From Chondrinema litorale (GTDB lineage: Bacteria > Bacteroidota > Bacteroidia > Cytophagales > Flammeovirgaceae): a stretch of 64,000 bases of DNA. A program made the position numbers and the translations under genes. This document shows positions 51,715 through 61,474 of the stretch, piece by piece. The notes beneath the pieces are model-generated. The model was not told where the DNA came from, made no database searches, and saw only the letters and a program-made list of their open reading frames with translations. The stretch spans positions 3,671,001-3,735,000 of the forward strand of contig NZ_CP111043.1 in the NCBI RefSeq assembly GCF_026250525.1. The letters run 5' to 3'. The stretch's first letter is position 1. Each line of letters starts with the position of its first letter.

Positions 51715-53382
51715 ATGAATTTCTCAACTATCGATGTACTTGTCTTCATTGGGTACTGTCTCGTGATTATAGGTTTGGGATTATGGGTTTCCAAAGACAA
51801 GAAAGGGCATACAAAAGATTCTAAAGATTACTTTCTTGCCAGTAAATCTTTACCATGGTGGGCTATAGGAGCATCACTAATAGCATCAAATATTTCAGCA
51901 GAGCAATTTATTGGTATGTCAGGTTCTGGTTTCGCAATGGGACTGGCAATATCTACATACGAATGGATGGCAGCTGCTACACTTATAATTGTAGGTAAAT
52001 TCTTTCTTCCAATATTCCTGAAAAAAGAAATTTATACCATGCCACAGTTCTTACAGCAGAGGTACAACGACACTGTTAGAACCATGATGGCCGTTTTCTG
52101 GCTACTTGTTTACGTGTTTGTAAACCTTACTTCAGTACTATACTTAGGTGCATTGAGCCTTGAAACGGTAATGGGAATTCCTTTACAATATGCAATTATT
52201 GGTTTAGCAGTTTTTGCAATTGTTTATTCAATTTACGGAGGTTTAACAGCCGTTGCATGGACAGATGTTGTACAGGTAGTTTTCTTAGTAGCTGGTGGTT
52301 TAGCAACTACTTATTTGGCATTAGACATCGTAGGTGAAGGTGATGCTTTTGCAGGTTTAGGCTTACTTAGAAAAGAAGCAGCAGATCACTTCTCCATGAT
52401 ACTTTCACAAGGAGAGATGATGATTCCGGATGGAAAAGGTGGAGTAAGAGATGCTTATCTAGACTTACCGGGTTTAAGTGTACTTGTTGGTGGTATGTGG
52501 ATTGTAAACCTTAATTATTGGGGATGTAACCAGTACATTACACAAAGAGCGCTTGCTGCTAAAAACTTAGACGAAGCGCAAAGAGGGGTATTATTTGCAG
52601 GTTTCTTAAAATTATTAATTCCACTTATAGTAGTTATTCCTGGTATTGCAGCTTACATCATTGTTCAAAATCCAGATATGTTGCAACTAACAATGGATAG
52701 AATCGGTGTTGATTTCCAAGCAGCATTAACTGATGAAGCTACAGGCTTAATTAAATCTGATAAAGCTTACCCAGCATTATTAAACTTGTTACCTACTGGT
52801 CTTAAAGGTGTTGCATTTGCTGCCTTGGCTGCTGCTATCGTGTCTTCTTTGGCATCTATGGCAAACAGTACTTCTACCATTTTCACAATGGACCTTTACA
52901 AAAACTACTTTAACAAAAATGCTTCTGAGGCAAACCTTGTAAGAACAGGTAGAATTGTTTCTCTAGTTGCGTTTTTCATTGCAGCACTAGTAGCACCACA
53001 ATTAGGTGTACTTGATCAAGCATTCCAGTTTATTCAAGAATATACAGGTTTCGTTTCTCCAGGGGTATTAGCAATATTTGTTTTTGGTTTCTTCTGGAAA
53101 AGAACTACTGCTGCCGCTGCATTTGCCGCTGCAATCTTAACAATTCCATTGTCTGTTCTTTTCAAATTTGCAACTCCAGACTTACCATTTATCGACCGTA
53201 TGGGAATTGTATTCCTCATTATAGCAGTGATAATGATTATCATAAGTTTGATGAGTAAAGAAAAAGAGCATCCTAATGCCATTGAGTTAAGCAGTGGATT
53301 ATTCAAAACCAGTCCTAAGTTTAACATTGGAGCATTATTGATCTGCGGTATACTCGCAGCATTGTATGCTATATTCTGGTAA
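51715..53382 (+). CDS. Sodium/solute symporter (SSS family), probably for sugar
   Basis: A 555-residue protein with about 13-14 membrane helices. It starts at FSTIDVLVFIGYCLVIIGLG, and the family signatures include KDYFLASKSLPWWAIGASLIASNISAEQFIGMSGSGFAMG and GGLTAVAWTDVVQ, together with a WIVNLNYWGCNQYITQRALAAKN segment typical of SGLT-like Na+/galactose or glucose transporters. It lies 28 nt upstream of galK, so uptake of galactose and/or xylose with Na+ is the natural reading. Confidence 0.88.
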   Translation: MNFSTIDVLVFIGYCLVIIGLGLWVSKDKKGHTKDSKDYFLASKSLPWWAIGASLIASNISAEQFIGMSGSGFAMGLAISTYEWMAAATLIIVGKFFLPIFLKKEIYTMPQFLQQRYNDTVRTMMAVFWLLVYVFVNLTSVLYLGALSLETVMGIPLQYAIIGLAVFAIVYSIYGGLTAVAWTDVVQVVFLVAGGLATTYLALDIVGEGDAFAGLGLLRKEAADHFSMILSQGEMMIPDGKGGVRDAYLDLPGLSVLVGGMWIVNLNYWGCNQYITQRALAAKNLDEAQRGVLFAGFLKLLIPLIVVIPGIAAYIIVQNPDMLQLTMDRIGVDFQAALTDEATGLIKSDKAYPALLNLLPTGLKGVAFAALAAAIVSSLASMANSTSTIFTMDLYKNYFNKNASEANLVRTGRIVSLVAFFIAALVAPQLGVLDQAFQFIQEYTGFVSPGVLAIFVFGFFWKRTTAAAAFAAAILTIPLSVLFKFATPDLPFIDRMGIVFLIIAVIMIIISLMSKEKEHPNAIELSSGLFKTSPKFNIGALLICGILAALYAIFW

Positions 53383-53410
53383 TTTGATACGTTAACTAAA
53401 ATTGATTTAA

Positions 53411-54565
53411 ATGGATTATCAAGCAATTATTAGCCAGTTCGAGAAATTGTATAAAAAGGAGCCCAAACTTTTTAGGGCTCCTGGTAGAATTAATCTTATT
53501 GGTGAACATACAGACTACAATAACGGCTTTGTATTACCCGCAGCAATCGACAGAGAAATAGTATATGCTATTGCTCCAAACCAAAGTGATATTTGTAGAG
53601 TGTATGCAATGGATTTAGGAGAGGAAGACGAAATCTATCTAAATAGCCTTAAAGAATCAGAAAAAAGGTGGAATAACTACCTAATAGGTGTAATAGCAGT
53701 TTTAGCTGATAAAGGCTTAAAAGTAAGTGGTTTTGATTGTGTATTTGCTGGATCAATTCCAATTGGTGGAGGTTTATCTTCATCTGCTGCTTTGGAGTGC
53801 GGCTTAGGAGTTGCACTAAACGAACTATATGGTCTTGGTCTCAACAAAAGAGATATAGCATTTACTGCACAAAAAGCAGAGCATGAATTTGCTGGTGTTA
53901 AATGCGGTATTATGGATCAGTTTTCAAGTATGTTTGGCGAACTTGGTAAAGTATTCAGACTCGACTGCCAGACTTTAGATATCCAATACTTCCCTTTCAA
54001 ACAAGAAGGTCTTAAAATTTTATTGTGCGATACAGGAGTAACACACTCATTGGCTAGTAGCGAGTATAACAAGCGCCGCCATGAGTGTGAAGCTGGTGTA
54101 GAAGTAATTAAAAAAGCAGGTTACAGCGATGTAAAAACATTAAGAGATGTAAGTCTTGAGGTAATCGCTGAGTTTGAGTCTAAAATGGACAGTGTAGTTT
54201 ACTATAGATGCTCTTATGTAGTAGAAGAAAACAACAGAGTATTAGAAGCTTGTAAAATGCTAGAAGCAGGAGATATGGAAGCTTTTGGTAAACTGATGTA
54301 TCAGTCGCACGAAGGACTTAGCAAAAAATACGAAGTGAGCTGTAAAGAACTTGACTTTCTAGTAGAATATACTTTAGATAAAGACAATATTCTAGGTTCT
54401 AGAATGATGGGAGGCGGTTTTGGTGGTTGCACCATCAATATTGTAAAAGAAGAAGGCCTTGATGAATACGTCGAGAAAATTTCTGAAGCTTACAAAGCAG
54501 AAATAGGTATTCCGCTCAAAACATTTATTACTGACATTGTAGACGGAGCAGGCATTGTAGATTAA
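53411..54565 (+). CDS. galK: Galactokinase
   Basis: A 384-residue GHMP kinase that makes galactose 1-phosphate. Signatures: FRAPGRINLIGEHTDYNNGF at residue 20, the ATP-binding GSIPIGGGLSSSAALE (about residue 118) and the C-terminal GSRMMGGGFGGCTINIV. The catalytic Asp is likely in CGIMDQFSS. It is the second gene of the sugar operon. Its stop codon lies inside a terminator-like hairpin, which may lower expression of the genes downstream. Confidence 0.95.
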   Translation: MDYQAIISQFEKLYKKEPKLFRAPGRINLIGEHTDYNNGFVLPAAIDREIVYAIAPNQSDICRVYAMDLGEEDEIYLNSLKESEKRWNNYLIGVIAVLADKGLKVSGFDCVFAGSIPIGGGLSSSAALECGLGVALNELYGLGLNKRDIAFTAQKAEHEFAGVKCGIMDQFSSMFGELGKVFRLDCQTLDIQYFPFKQEGLKILLCDTGVTHSLASSEYNKRRHECEAGVEVIKKAGYSDVKTLRDVSLEVIAEFESKMDSVVYYRCSYVVEENNRVLEACKMLEAGDMEAFGKLMYQSHEGLSKKYEVSCKELDFLVEYTLDKDNILGSRMMGGGFGGCTINIVKEEGLDEYVEKISEAYKAEIGIPLKTFITDIVDGAGIVD

Positions 54566-54582
54566 TACAAGCCTGCCTTTTT
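54548..54582 (+). terminator. Terminator-like hairpin over the galK stop codon
   Basis: GCAGGC (54548-54553, inside galK) pairs with GCCTGC (54571-54576), with TTGTA/TACAA pairing inside and one bulged A; CTTTTT follows. The stop codon (54563-54565) is in the loop. Inside an operon it would be expected to act partially, as an attenuator or 3'-end. Confidence 0.55.
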
Positions 54583-54644
54583 GTATTTATTCGAGTAGAT
54601 ACATGAAAGAAACCTTAATCATGTAAATTGAAAATAGAAATATT

Positions 54645-55697
54645 ATGTCATCATTTATATTAGAAGATCATCCGCACAGAAGATACAATGCGCTCAGCGG
54701 CGAATGGGTGTTGGTTTCTCCTCACAGAGCTAAACGTCCGTGGCAGGGGCAAGTAGAAAAGGGAGGGAATGAAGATCGTCCGGAGTATGATCCAAAATGC
54801 TACCTATGCCCCGGAAACGACCGGATAAATGGTACTGCAAATCCAGAATATAAAGATACTTATGTGTTTCAAAACGATTTTGGTGCTTTAATAACAGATA
54901 CTCCATCGGGTACTGTAGACGAGGGCATGCCAGATCTTTTTAAAGCAGAAAGTGAAAAAGGAATTTGTAGAGTAATTTGTTTCTCTCCACGACACGACCT
55001 AACACTACCAGAAATGGAATTGCCAGCTATTGAGAAAGTTGTGCAATTATGGAAAGAGCAATACGAAGAATTATCTAAACTGGATTTCATCAATCACATC
55101 CAGATATTCGAAAACAAAGGAGCTGTAATGGGCTGTAGTAATCCTCACCCACACGGGCAAATTTGGGCACAGCAAACCATTCCGGGCGAAGTGCAGCAAG
55201 AGTTAATTCAGCAAGAGGCATACTTCAAAAAAAATAAAAGTATTCTTTTGCTAGATTATGTAAATCGCGAGCTTGAGTTAAAAACAAGAATTGTATTTGA
55301 GAATGAGAGCTTTGTTGCTTTGGTACCTTTCTGGGCGACATGGCCATTCGAAATGATGATTCTACCAAAGAGAAAACTGCAACATTTAGGTGAGTTTACA
55401 TCAGAAGATATCTCTAACTATGCAGATATTTTAAAGAAGCTTACCATCTGTTACGATAATTTATTCGAAACTTCATTCCCATATTCAGCAGGTATACACC
55501 AATTACCTACTGACGATAAAAATTATGTAGGCTTACAAATGCACATGCATTTTTATCCTCCATTACTAAGATCAGCTACAGTAAAGAAATTTATGGTGGG
55601 TTACGAGATGTTGGGTGAGGCTCAGAGAGATATTACACCAGAAACAAGCGCTCAGAGATTGAGAGATTTGCCAACTACACATTATAAGTCAAATTAA
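54645..55697 (+). CDS. galT: Galactose-1-phosphate uridylyltransferase
   Basis: A 350-residue Leloir enzyme. It has the start EDHPHRRYNALSGEWVLVSPHRAKRPW, the zinc-site segment YLCPGN, the active-site NPHPHGQIWAQQ (catalytic His) and the later HMHFYPPLLRS. It exchanges UMP between UDP-glucose and galactose 1-phosphate. Length is normal for class I GalT. It lies 79 nt after galK and 14 nt before the xylulokinase gene. No epimerase (galE) is seen in the window. Confidence 0.95.
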   Translation: MSSFILEDHPHRRYNALSGEWVLVSPHRAKRPWQGQVEKGGNEDRPEYDPKCYLCPGNDRINGTANPEYKDTYVFQNDFGALITDTPSGTVDEGMPDLFKAESEKGICRVICFSPRHDLTLPEMELPAIEKVVQLWKEQYEELSKLDFINHIQIFENKGAVMGCSNPHPHGQIWAQQTIPGEVQQELIQQEAYFKKNKSILLLDYVNRELELKTRIVFENESFVALVPFWATWPFEMMILPKRKLQHLGEFTSEDISNYADILKKLTICYDNLFETSFPYSAGIHQLPTDDKNYVGLQMHMHFYPPLLRSATVKKFMVGYEMLGEAQRDITPETSAQRLRDLPTTHYKSN

Positions 55698-55711
55698 TTA
55701 AAGAATCGATC

Positions 55712-57205
55712 ATGGCATCTTCAAAAATTCTATTAGGTTATGATATTGGTACTTCATCAATAAAACTAACTGCGCTAGAAGCTGATTCTGGTTTGGTATT
55801 GTCTTCGGCTACCTATCCAGAAGAAGAAATGCTTTTGCACTCTGCAGAACAAGGCTGGGCAGAACAAGACCCAGAAATGTGGTGGAAGTGCGTAGTTGCA
55901 GCGACCAAAATGGTTGTAAATGAAGTTCCGAAAGAAGATATTGTTGCCATTGGTATTACTTATCAAATGCACGGTTTAGTAGCTGTTGATAAGGATATGA
56001 ATGTGCTTCGTCCATCAATTATTTGGTGCGATAGTAGGGCAGTAGAGATTGGTAACAATGCGTTTGAAAGCATTGGCGAAGAATACTGTCTGGAACATTT
56101 CTTAAATTCTCCTGGAAATTTTACTGCTTCTAAATTGAAGTGGGTAAAAGAAAATGAGCCAGAAACTTATGAGAAAATCCATAAGATAATGTTGCCGGGT
56201 GACTACATCGCCATGAAAATGACGAACCTCATCCAAACAACAGTTTCAGGATTGTCTGAGGGAATAATGTGGGATTTTAAAGATGGAAAGATTGCAGACA
56301 AACTCCTAGATTATTATGGAATAGATGAAGCCTTAATTCCAGATGTAGTAGAAACCTTTTCAGAACAAGGTACACTAACTAAGCAAGCTGCAGAAGAGTT
56401 AGACTTGCCACAAGGTATTAAGATTACTTATAGAGCGGGAGACCAGCCAAACAATGCTTTTTCTTTAAATGTATTGAATCCAGGTGAATTGGCTGCTACA
56501 GCAGGCACATCTGGTGTGGTTTACGGTATTACAGATTCTCCTGATTATGATCCAGAATCTAGGGTAAACACCTTTGTGCATGTAAACCATACCAAAGAAA
56601 ACCCTCGCTACGGTGTGTTACTTTGTGTAAATGGTACAGGTATACTAAACAGTTGGTTTAAGAATAACATGACTGGGCTCAATAAGATGTCTTATGCAGA
56701 AATGAATGAGGTAATCTCAAAGGCACCAGTTGGGGCAAGAGGTTTGGTAATTTTACCATTCGGAAATGGAGCAGAAAGAGTGCTTGGTAACAAAGACGTA
56801 AAATCTCAAATAAATGGCTTAAACTTTAACCTTCACGACCAAGCTCATATGTTTAGGGCTTTACAAGAGGGAATTGTGTTTGCATTAAACTACGGTTTCG
56901 AAGTAATGCAAAACATGGGTATTAAGCTAGATACTGTAAAGGCTGGCAAAGCAAATATGTTCCTGAGCCCAATTTTTAGAGAAACATTTGCCAACGTAAC
57001 AGGAGCAGCAGTAGAGCTTTATAACACAGATGGCTCGCAAGGAGCTGCAAGAGGTGCTGGGGTAGGTTTGGGACATTATGCTTCATTTAGCGAAGCTTTC
57101 TCAGGACTACAAACTGTACTTACTGTTGAACCAGACCAAAATGAAGCAGGTAAATATAAAGAAGCATACGACCACTGGTTAGAAGTGCTAAAGCAATATT
57201 TATAA
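55712..57205 (+). CDS. xylB: Xylulokinase (FGGY family)
   Basis: A 497-residue sugar kinase. The N-terminal LLGYDIGTSSIKL phosphate-binding motif, ITYQMHGLVAVD, SIIWCDSRA, and the catalytic Asp in YRAGDQPNNAF, followed by ATAGTSGVVYGI, match XylB. It phosphorylates D-xylulose to xylulose 5-phosphate. The xylose isomerase gene 104 nt downstream supports xylulose as substrate over other FGGY substrates. It starts 14 nt after galT, inside the same operon. Confidence 0.9.
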   Translation: MASSKILLGYDIGTSSIKLTALEADSGLVLSSATYPEEEMLLHSAEQGWAEQDPEMWWKCVVAATKMVVNEVPKEDIVAIGITYQMHGLVAVDKDMNVLRPSIIWCDSRAVEIGNNAFESIGEEYCLEHFLNSPGNFTASKLKWVKENEPETYEKIHKIMLPGDYIAMKMTNLIQTTVSGLSEGIMWDFKDGKIADKLLDYYGIDEALIPDVVETFSEQGTLTKQAAEELDLPQGIKITYRAGDQPNNAFSLNVLNPGELAATAGTSGVVYGITDSPDYDPESRVNTFVHVNHTKENPRYGVLLCVNGTGILNSWFKNNMTGLNKMSYAEMNEVISKAPVGARGLVILPFGNGAERVLGNKDVKSQINGLNFNLHDQAHMFRALQEGIVFALNYGFEVMQNMGIKLDTVKAGKANMFLSPIFRETFANVTGAAVELYNTDGSQGAARGAGVGLGHYASFSEAFSGLQTVLTVEPDQNEAGKYKEAYDHWLEVLKQYL

Positions 57206-57309
57206 AGAAACAAAACAGTTGATTTACTTAATCAATGAAGTACTCCCTTTTGAATATTTTCAATTAGGTGGCAGACATAAACTGATTACACATTATAACC
57301 AATTTTAAC

Positions 57310-58626
57310 ATGAGTAAAACATATTTCCCTAATATCGATAAGATAAAATATGAAGGTAAAGAGTCTGATAATCCATTGGCTTTTAAATTCTACGAAGCTG
57401 ATAAAGTGATTGCAGGCAAAACAATGAAAGAGCATTTCAGATTTGCGGTAGCTTACTGGCATTCATTCTGTAATGGTAACTCAGATCCTTTTGGAGTAGA
57501 TACTAGAGTTATGCCTTGGTCTCCTGCTGGAGCAACTCCAATGGATGCAGCTAAGTACAAACTAGAAGCGGCATTCGAATTTATTACAAAACTGGGAGCT
57601 GAATACTACTGCTTCCACGATGTAGATATTGCTCCAGAAGGTGCTACAGTGGCTGAAAGCGAGAAAAATCTACAAGAAATTGTTGGTATGGCTAAGCAAT
57701 ACCAAAAAGATACAGGTGTAAAACTACTTTGGGGAACAGCGAACCTATTCTCACACCCACGCTATATGAATGGTGCTTCTACAAATCCAGATTTTGAAGT
57801 GCTTTGCCATGGTGCAGCGCAGGTTAAAGCGGCTATCGATGCAACTATTGAACTTGGTGGTGAAAACTATGTATTCTGGGGTGGTAGAGAAGGATATATG
57901 TCTTTATTGAATACAGACATGAAGAGAGAGCTTGACCACATGGGTCAGTTTTTAAGAGCAGCTAGAGATTATGGAAGAAAAGCAGGTTTTACAGGTCCTT
58001 TCCTTATCGAACCAAAACCAGCTGAGCCATCTAAGCATCAGTACGATTTTGATGCAGCAACAGTAATTGGTTTCTTAAAAGCACAAGGTCTTGCAGATGA
58101 TTTTAAATTAAACTTAGAAGCAAACCACGCTACACTAGCAGGTCATACTTTTGAGCATGATATCCAAACTGCAGTTGATGCTAGCATGTTAGGTAGTATA
58201 GATGCCAACCAAGGTGATTACCAAAACGGTTGGGATACTGACTACTTCCCGCATGATGTATATGATACTACTAAATTGATGATGATTCTTCTTGAGTCTG
58301 GTGGATTAACTTCTGGCGGATTAAACTTTGATGCTAAAATCAGAAGAAACTCAGTTGATTTAGAAGATTTGTTTATAGCACACATTACTGGTATGGATGT
58401 GTTTGCGCGTGGTTTAATTACTGCAGAGAAAATCTTAACTAAATCTGCATACAAAAAAATGAAAGCTGAGCGCTATGCTTCTTATGATGCTGGCAAAGGT
58501 GCTGCTTTTGAAAAAGGTGAATTAGATTTAGTAGCGTTAAGAGATCTTGCTGCTGAGAATGGCGAACCAAAATCTATTAGCGGTAAGCAAGAACTTTACG
58601 AAAGCTTCCTTACTCAGTATATCTAA
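57310..58626 (+). CDS. xylA: Xylose isomerase
   Basis: A 438-residue class II xylose isomerase. Clear motifs include YWHSFCNGNSDPFG, FHDVDIAPEG (catalytic His), VFWGGREGYMSLLNTDMKRE, LIEPKPAEPSKHQYDFD (metal-binding Glu and Asp) and LEANHATLAGHTFEHD. It converts D-xylose to D-xylulose. Length matches the class II form common in Bacteroidota. It is the last gene of the operon and is followed by a strong terminator. The spacer upstream holds a small TTGATT/AATCAA hairpin (57219-57235). Confidence 0.97.
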   Translation: MSKTYFPNIDKIKYEGKESDNPLAFKFYEADKVIAGKTMKEHFRFAVAYWHSFCNGNSDPFGVDTRVMPWSPAGATPMDAAKYKLEAAFEFITKLGAEYYCFHDVDIAPEGATVAESEKNLQEIVGMAKQYQKDTGVKLLWGTANLFSHPRYMNGASTNPDFEVLCHGAAQVKAAIDATIELGGENYVFWGGREGYMSLLNTDMKRELDHMGQFLRAARDYGRKAGFTGPFLIEPKPAEPSKHQYDFDAATVIGFLKAQGLADDFKLNLEANHATLAGHTFEHDIQTAVDASMLGSIDANQGDYQNGWDTDYFPHDVYDTTKLMMILLESGGLTSGGLNFDAKIRRNSVDLEDLFIAHITGMDVFARGLITAEKILTKSAYKKMKAERYASYDAGKGAAFEKGELDLVALRDLAAENGEPKSISGKQELYESFLTQYI

Positions 58627-58647
58627 GCAATCAATTAAAATAGATAT

Positions 58648-58679
58648 AAAAAAAGACCTGATTCGTTCAGGTCTTTTTT
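58648..58679. terminator. Strong bidirectional terminator after xylA
   Basis: AAAAGACCTGA (58651-58661) pairs perfectly with TCAGGTCTTTT (58667-58677) over a 5-nt loop; A and T runs extend the stem. It lies between convergent xylA and the esterase gene and can serve both. Confidence 0.92.
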
Positions 58680-58691
58680 GTTTTATAAGGA

Positions 58692-59336
58692 TTAATCTAA
58701 AGCAATTTGCAAAATAATATCTCTATTCACTTCGTGTTTTCCTTCGAATAATATAGTCTCAGGTTTTTTGCAGAGCTGCGTCATTTTTTTAGAAAGTAGC
58801 TGAATTCTATCAGGATCGTAATATTGGTCTTCAGTTCCAATTACAAAATAAAGCTTAGCTTCTTCTGGAACAAAGCCGAGCATCTCTGCATTAAGCTCTC
58901 TTGGAAATTCTCCTGCCCACATAACCAGTTTAGAGAAAGTCAATCGTTTTTGAACAGCCCATCGCCAAACAGTAGAAACGCCCTGAGAAAAGCCAAATAA
59001 AACCAGTTTCACTTCTTGGTTTTCAAACTGTTTCATTTCCTGTTCAAATACTGCATTTAAGTATTGATGCTGATTATGAATGTCTACATCACGCTTTTCT
59101 TTGGTCATCCAAGAAGCACCAATATGTGTATAGTCAGATGAAAGATAGAATCTGGAAAGTCCCTGTGGAATTATCACATAGTTTTCATCAGGGTTTAACA
59201 CATCAAACCTGCGCATAAAATGCTTTGCCAATTGGCCGTAACCGTGGCAGGCAATCCAGATATATTTTATCTCTTCTCCCGGGTTGCCCCAAGTTTCATA
59301 ATGTGTTTGAAAATTGATTTCTATTGATTTTTCCAA
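58692..59336 (-). CDS. Alpha/beta hydrolase (esterase/phospholipase-like)
   Basis: A 214-residue soluble hydrolase. The nucleophile elbow is GFSQG (Ser about residue 117), the oxyanion region WIACHGYGQLA lies near residue 30, the acid is likely in IGTEDQYYDPDR and the base in EGKHEV. Length and order resemble the carboxylesterase/phospholipase family (PF02230). No signal peptide is seen, so it acts in the cytoplasm. It is the last gene of a three-gene unit, 12 nt after the SDR gene. Substrate unknown. Confidence 0.82.
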   Translation of the reverse strand: MEKSIEINFQTHYETWGNPGEEIKYIWIACHGYGQLAKHFMRRFDVLNPDENYVIIPQGLSRFYLSSDYTHIGASWMTKEKRDVDIHNQHQYLNAVFEQEMKQFENQEVKLVLFGFSQGVSTVWRWAVQKRLTFSKLVMWAGEFPRELNAEMLGFVPEEAKLYFVIGTEDQYYDPDRIQLLSKKMTQLCKKPETILFEGKHEVNRDIILQIALD

Positions 59337-59348
59337 TGAATCAGACTT

Positions 59349-60101
59349 TTAATCTCTTTTCACTTTTGTTGCAGATGCTTGCGCCGTTGGGAAAATAAGT
59401 AAATCGGCAATGTTTACATGTGGCGGACGGCTTACCATAAACATAATAGTTTCGGCAATATCTAGTGGTGTAAGCGCATCTAGTCCTTGGTAGACCTTGT
59501 CTGCTTTATCTTTATCACCTTTAAACCTCACCATAGAAAACTCTGTTTCTACCAAACCGGGATTTATTGCACCTACTTTAATTCCATATTCATTTAAATC
59601 GATTCGCATCCCTTGGTTTAAGGCATCTACTGCATATTTAGACGCACAGTATACATTTCCATTTGCATAAACCTCTTTTCCGGCTACTGAGCCAATGTTT
59701 ATAATGTGACCAGACTTGCGCTCCACCATTATGGGCATAATGGCTTTAGAAACGTATAAAAGGCCTTTTACATTAATATCGATCATAGAGTCCCAATCGT
59801 CGGGGTTGCCTTCGTTTAAAGGCTCTAAACCGTGCGCATTGCCTGCATTGTTTATAAGAATATCTATTTGCTTAAATTCGGCAGGTAAGCTTTCAACAGC
59901 TTTAAAAACGGCTTCTTTGTCTCTTACATCAAATATACAAGTGTGTACTGCTACTGATTTGCCTAAAGTTTCTGCCAGCTCTTTTAGGCGATCTTCTCTT
60001 CTTCCGCAGATAATCAGATTAATACCATTTTGTGCGAAAACTTCGGCAGTTGCTTTTCCAATTCCAGATGTAGCTCCAGTTATAAATGCTGTTTTGCTCA
60101 T
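59349..60101 (-). CDS. Short-chain dehydrogenase/reductase (YdfG-like)
   Basis: A 250-residue classical SDR. The N-terminal cofactor site TGATSGIGKATAE and CGRRE suggest NADP preference; NNAG, the catalytic Ser in INIGSVAGKE and the YxxxK pair in VYCASKYAV are intact. The pattern resembles YdfG-type 3-hydroxy acid (serine/malonic semialdehyde) dehydrogenases. It overlaps the end of the YcxB-like gene by 4 nt, so these genes are translationally coupled. Confidence 0.88.
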   Translation of the reverse strand: MSKTAFITGATSGIGKATAEVFAQNGINLIICGRREDRLKELAETLGKSVAVHTCIFDVRDKEAVFKAVESLPAEFKQIDILINNAGNAHGLEPLNEGNPDDWDSMIDINVKGLLYVSKAIMPIMVERKSGHIINIGSVAGKEVYANGNVYCASKYAVDALNQGMRIDLNEYGIKVGAINPGLVETEFSMVRFKGDKDKADKVYQGLDALTPLDIAETIMFMVSRPPHVNIADLLIFPTAQASATKVKRD

Positions 60102-60610
60102 TTTTGTAAAGATTTTTTAAGGTCTTTTTTATTGTTAATTAGTTTTTTTAATTGATCGATCTGCTCCTGATCTTCGAAGCAATTTTTAGGGATGTATGAA
60201 GCTGTATATTTATCGGTATACAGTAGAAACCAGCTTTTAAATTCCTTTACTTTATAAAGCTTTTCCCAACCCATACTGTTTTCTTTTCCCAGCATTTTTA
60301 CTTTAATTTTTGTTTGGGTGAATTCGTAGATCAGCTCTTCCATTAACAATGGATTTTTTTTGTACTTTCTCACAAACTGGCTATACAGAGAGAAGGGGAG
60401 TAAAATGCCAGTTACAGAGATTACTAAAAATGTATTTCTAGCAAAGTTAGGTTGTGGGTTACCTTGCAAATACATAACTACATTGGCAATCAGTGTAAGT
60501 ATAATGACTGCATGCGCTATAATTATAAATGGTTTTGAGTAAAACTGGTAGTATGAAAACATTACATACTGCTTTTGCGGAATTTTTACTTTAACCTGAA
60601 GTGGTTTCAT
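60098..60610 (-). CDS. YcxB-like membrane protein
   Basis: A 170-residue protein with two membrane helices (about residues 28-47 and 58-78), then a cytoplasmic domain with LIYEFTQTKIKVKMLGKENSMGWEKLYKVKEFKSWFLLYTDKYTASYIPKNCF split over one YcxB-like (PF14317) unit. The family has no known biochemical role. The stop overlaps the start of the SDR gene by 4 nt. It is the first gene of the unit and divergent from ccmB. Confidence 0.75.
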   Translation of the reverse strand: MKPLQVKVKIPQKQYVMFSYYQFYSKPFIIIAHAVIILTLIANVVMYLQGNPQPNFARNTFLVISVTGILLPFSLYSQFVRKYKKNPLLMEELIYEFTQTKIKVKMLGKENSMGWEKLYKVKEFKSWFLLYTDKYTASYIPKNCFEDQEQIDQLKKLINNKKDLKKSLQK

Positions 60611-60773
60611 AGTTCAGTTAGTTTATTTTCTATATAGTCGTCGAGTATATAAGATTTTTTGATAAATAGAAAATGAAGTGGCTAATATTATATCATTTTA
60701 AAATTATCTAAAAAGTTGAATTGCGGCTTTTATGCTGCTTGTTTAAACAGATTTGCGGAACTAGTTTTGCGCC

Positions 60774-61445
60774 ATGAGAAATCATTTACTCGCCGAAGTA
60801 AAGGCCTTGTTTTTAAAGGAAGTGATGCTTGAGTGGAGGCAAAAATATGCGTTTAATAGCATTATTGTCTATATCGTTTCTACAGTTTTTGTTTGCTACC
60901 TTAGTTTCAATCTTCGTTTACCTGATGCTATTACCTGGAATGCACTTTTCTGGATAATCTTGTTGTTTTCGGCTGTAAATGGTATTTCTAAGAGTTTTCA
61001 GCAGGAGCGAGAGGGGAGAACCTTTTTCTATTACCAGTTGGCAAGTCCAGAGGCAATTATTATCGCCAAAATGCTCTACAATGCCTGCTTTATGATGGTA
61101 ATTTCTCTTACCGGATTATTAATATTTTCGTTGGTGTTGGGAAATCCCGTTCAAGACAATCTGTTGTTTATTTTAAATATAGTGATAGGTGCAATTGGTT
61201 TTTCATCTACACTTACAATGATATCTGGAATAGCTTCTAAAGCAGGAAATAACGGCTCCTTAATGGCTGTAATGGGTTTACCAGTTGTTTTGCCACTATT
61301 ACTTATGCTAATAAAAGTATCTAAAAATGCGATGGATGGTTTAGCAAGAAGTACCAGTGTAAACGAAATTGTAACTATAATGGCAATTATTACTATTGTA
61401 ATTGCTGCATCAGTAATGCTATTTCCTTATCTTTGGCGAAGTTAA
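60774..61445 (+). CDS. ccmB: Haem exporter subunit CcmB
   Basis: A 223-residue protein with six membrane helices. LLAEVKALFLKEVMLEWRQKYAFNS at the start, FWIILLFSAVNGISKSFQQEREGRTFFYYQL and LASPEAIIIAKMLYN match CcmB, the membrane part of the CcmAB ABC complex of system I cytochrome c maturation. The ATPase gene ccmA is not adjacent. It is followed by ccmC after 29 nt. Confidence 0.9.
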   Translation: MRNHLLAEVKALFLKEVMLEWRQKYAFNSIIVYIVSTVFVCYLSFNLRLPDAITWNALFWIILLFSAVNGISKSFQQEREGRTFFYYQLASPEAIIIAKMLYNACFMMVISLTGLLIFSLVLGNPVQDNLLFILNIVIGAIGFSSTLTMISGIASKAGNNGSLMAVMGLPVVLPLLLMLIKVSKNAMDGLARSTSVNEIVTIMAIITIVIAASVMLFPYLWRS

Positions 61446-61474
61446 TTTAGTTTTAAAGTATTCAATACAATATA

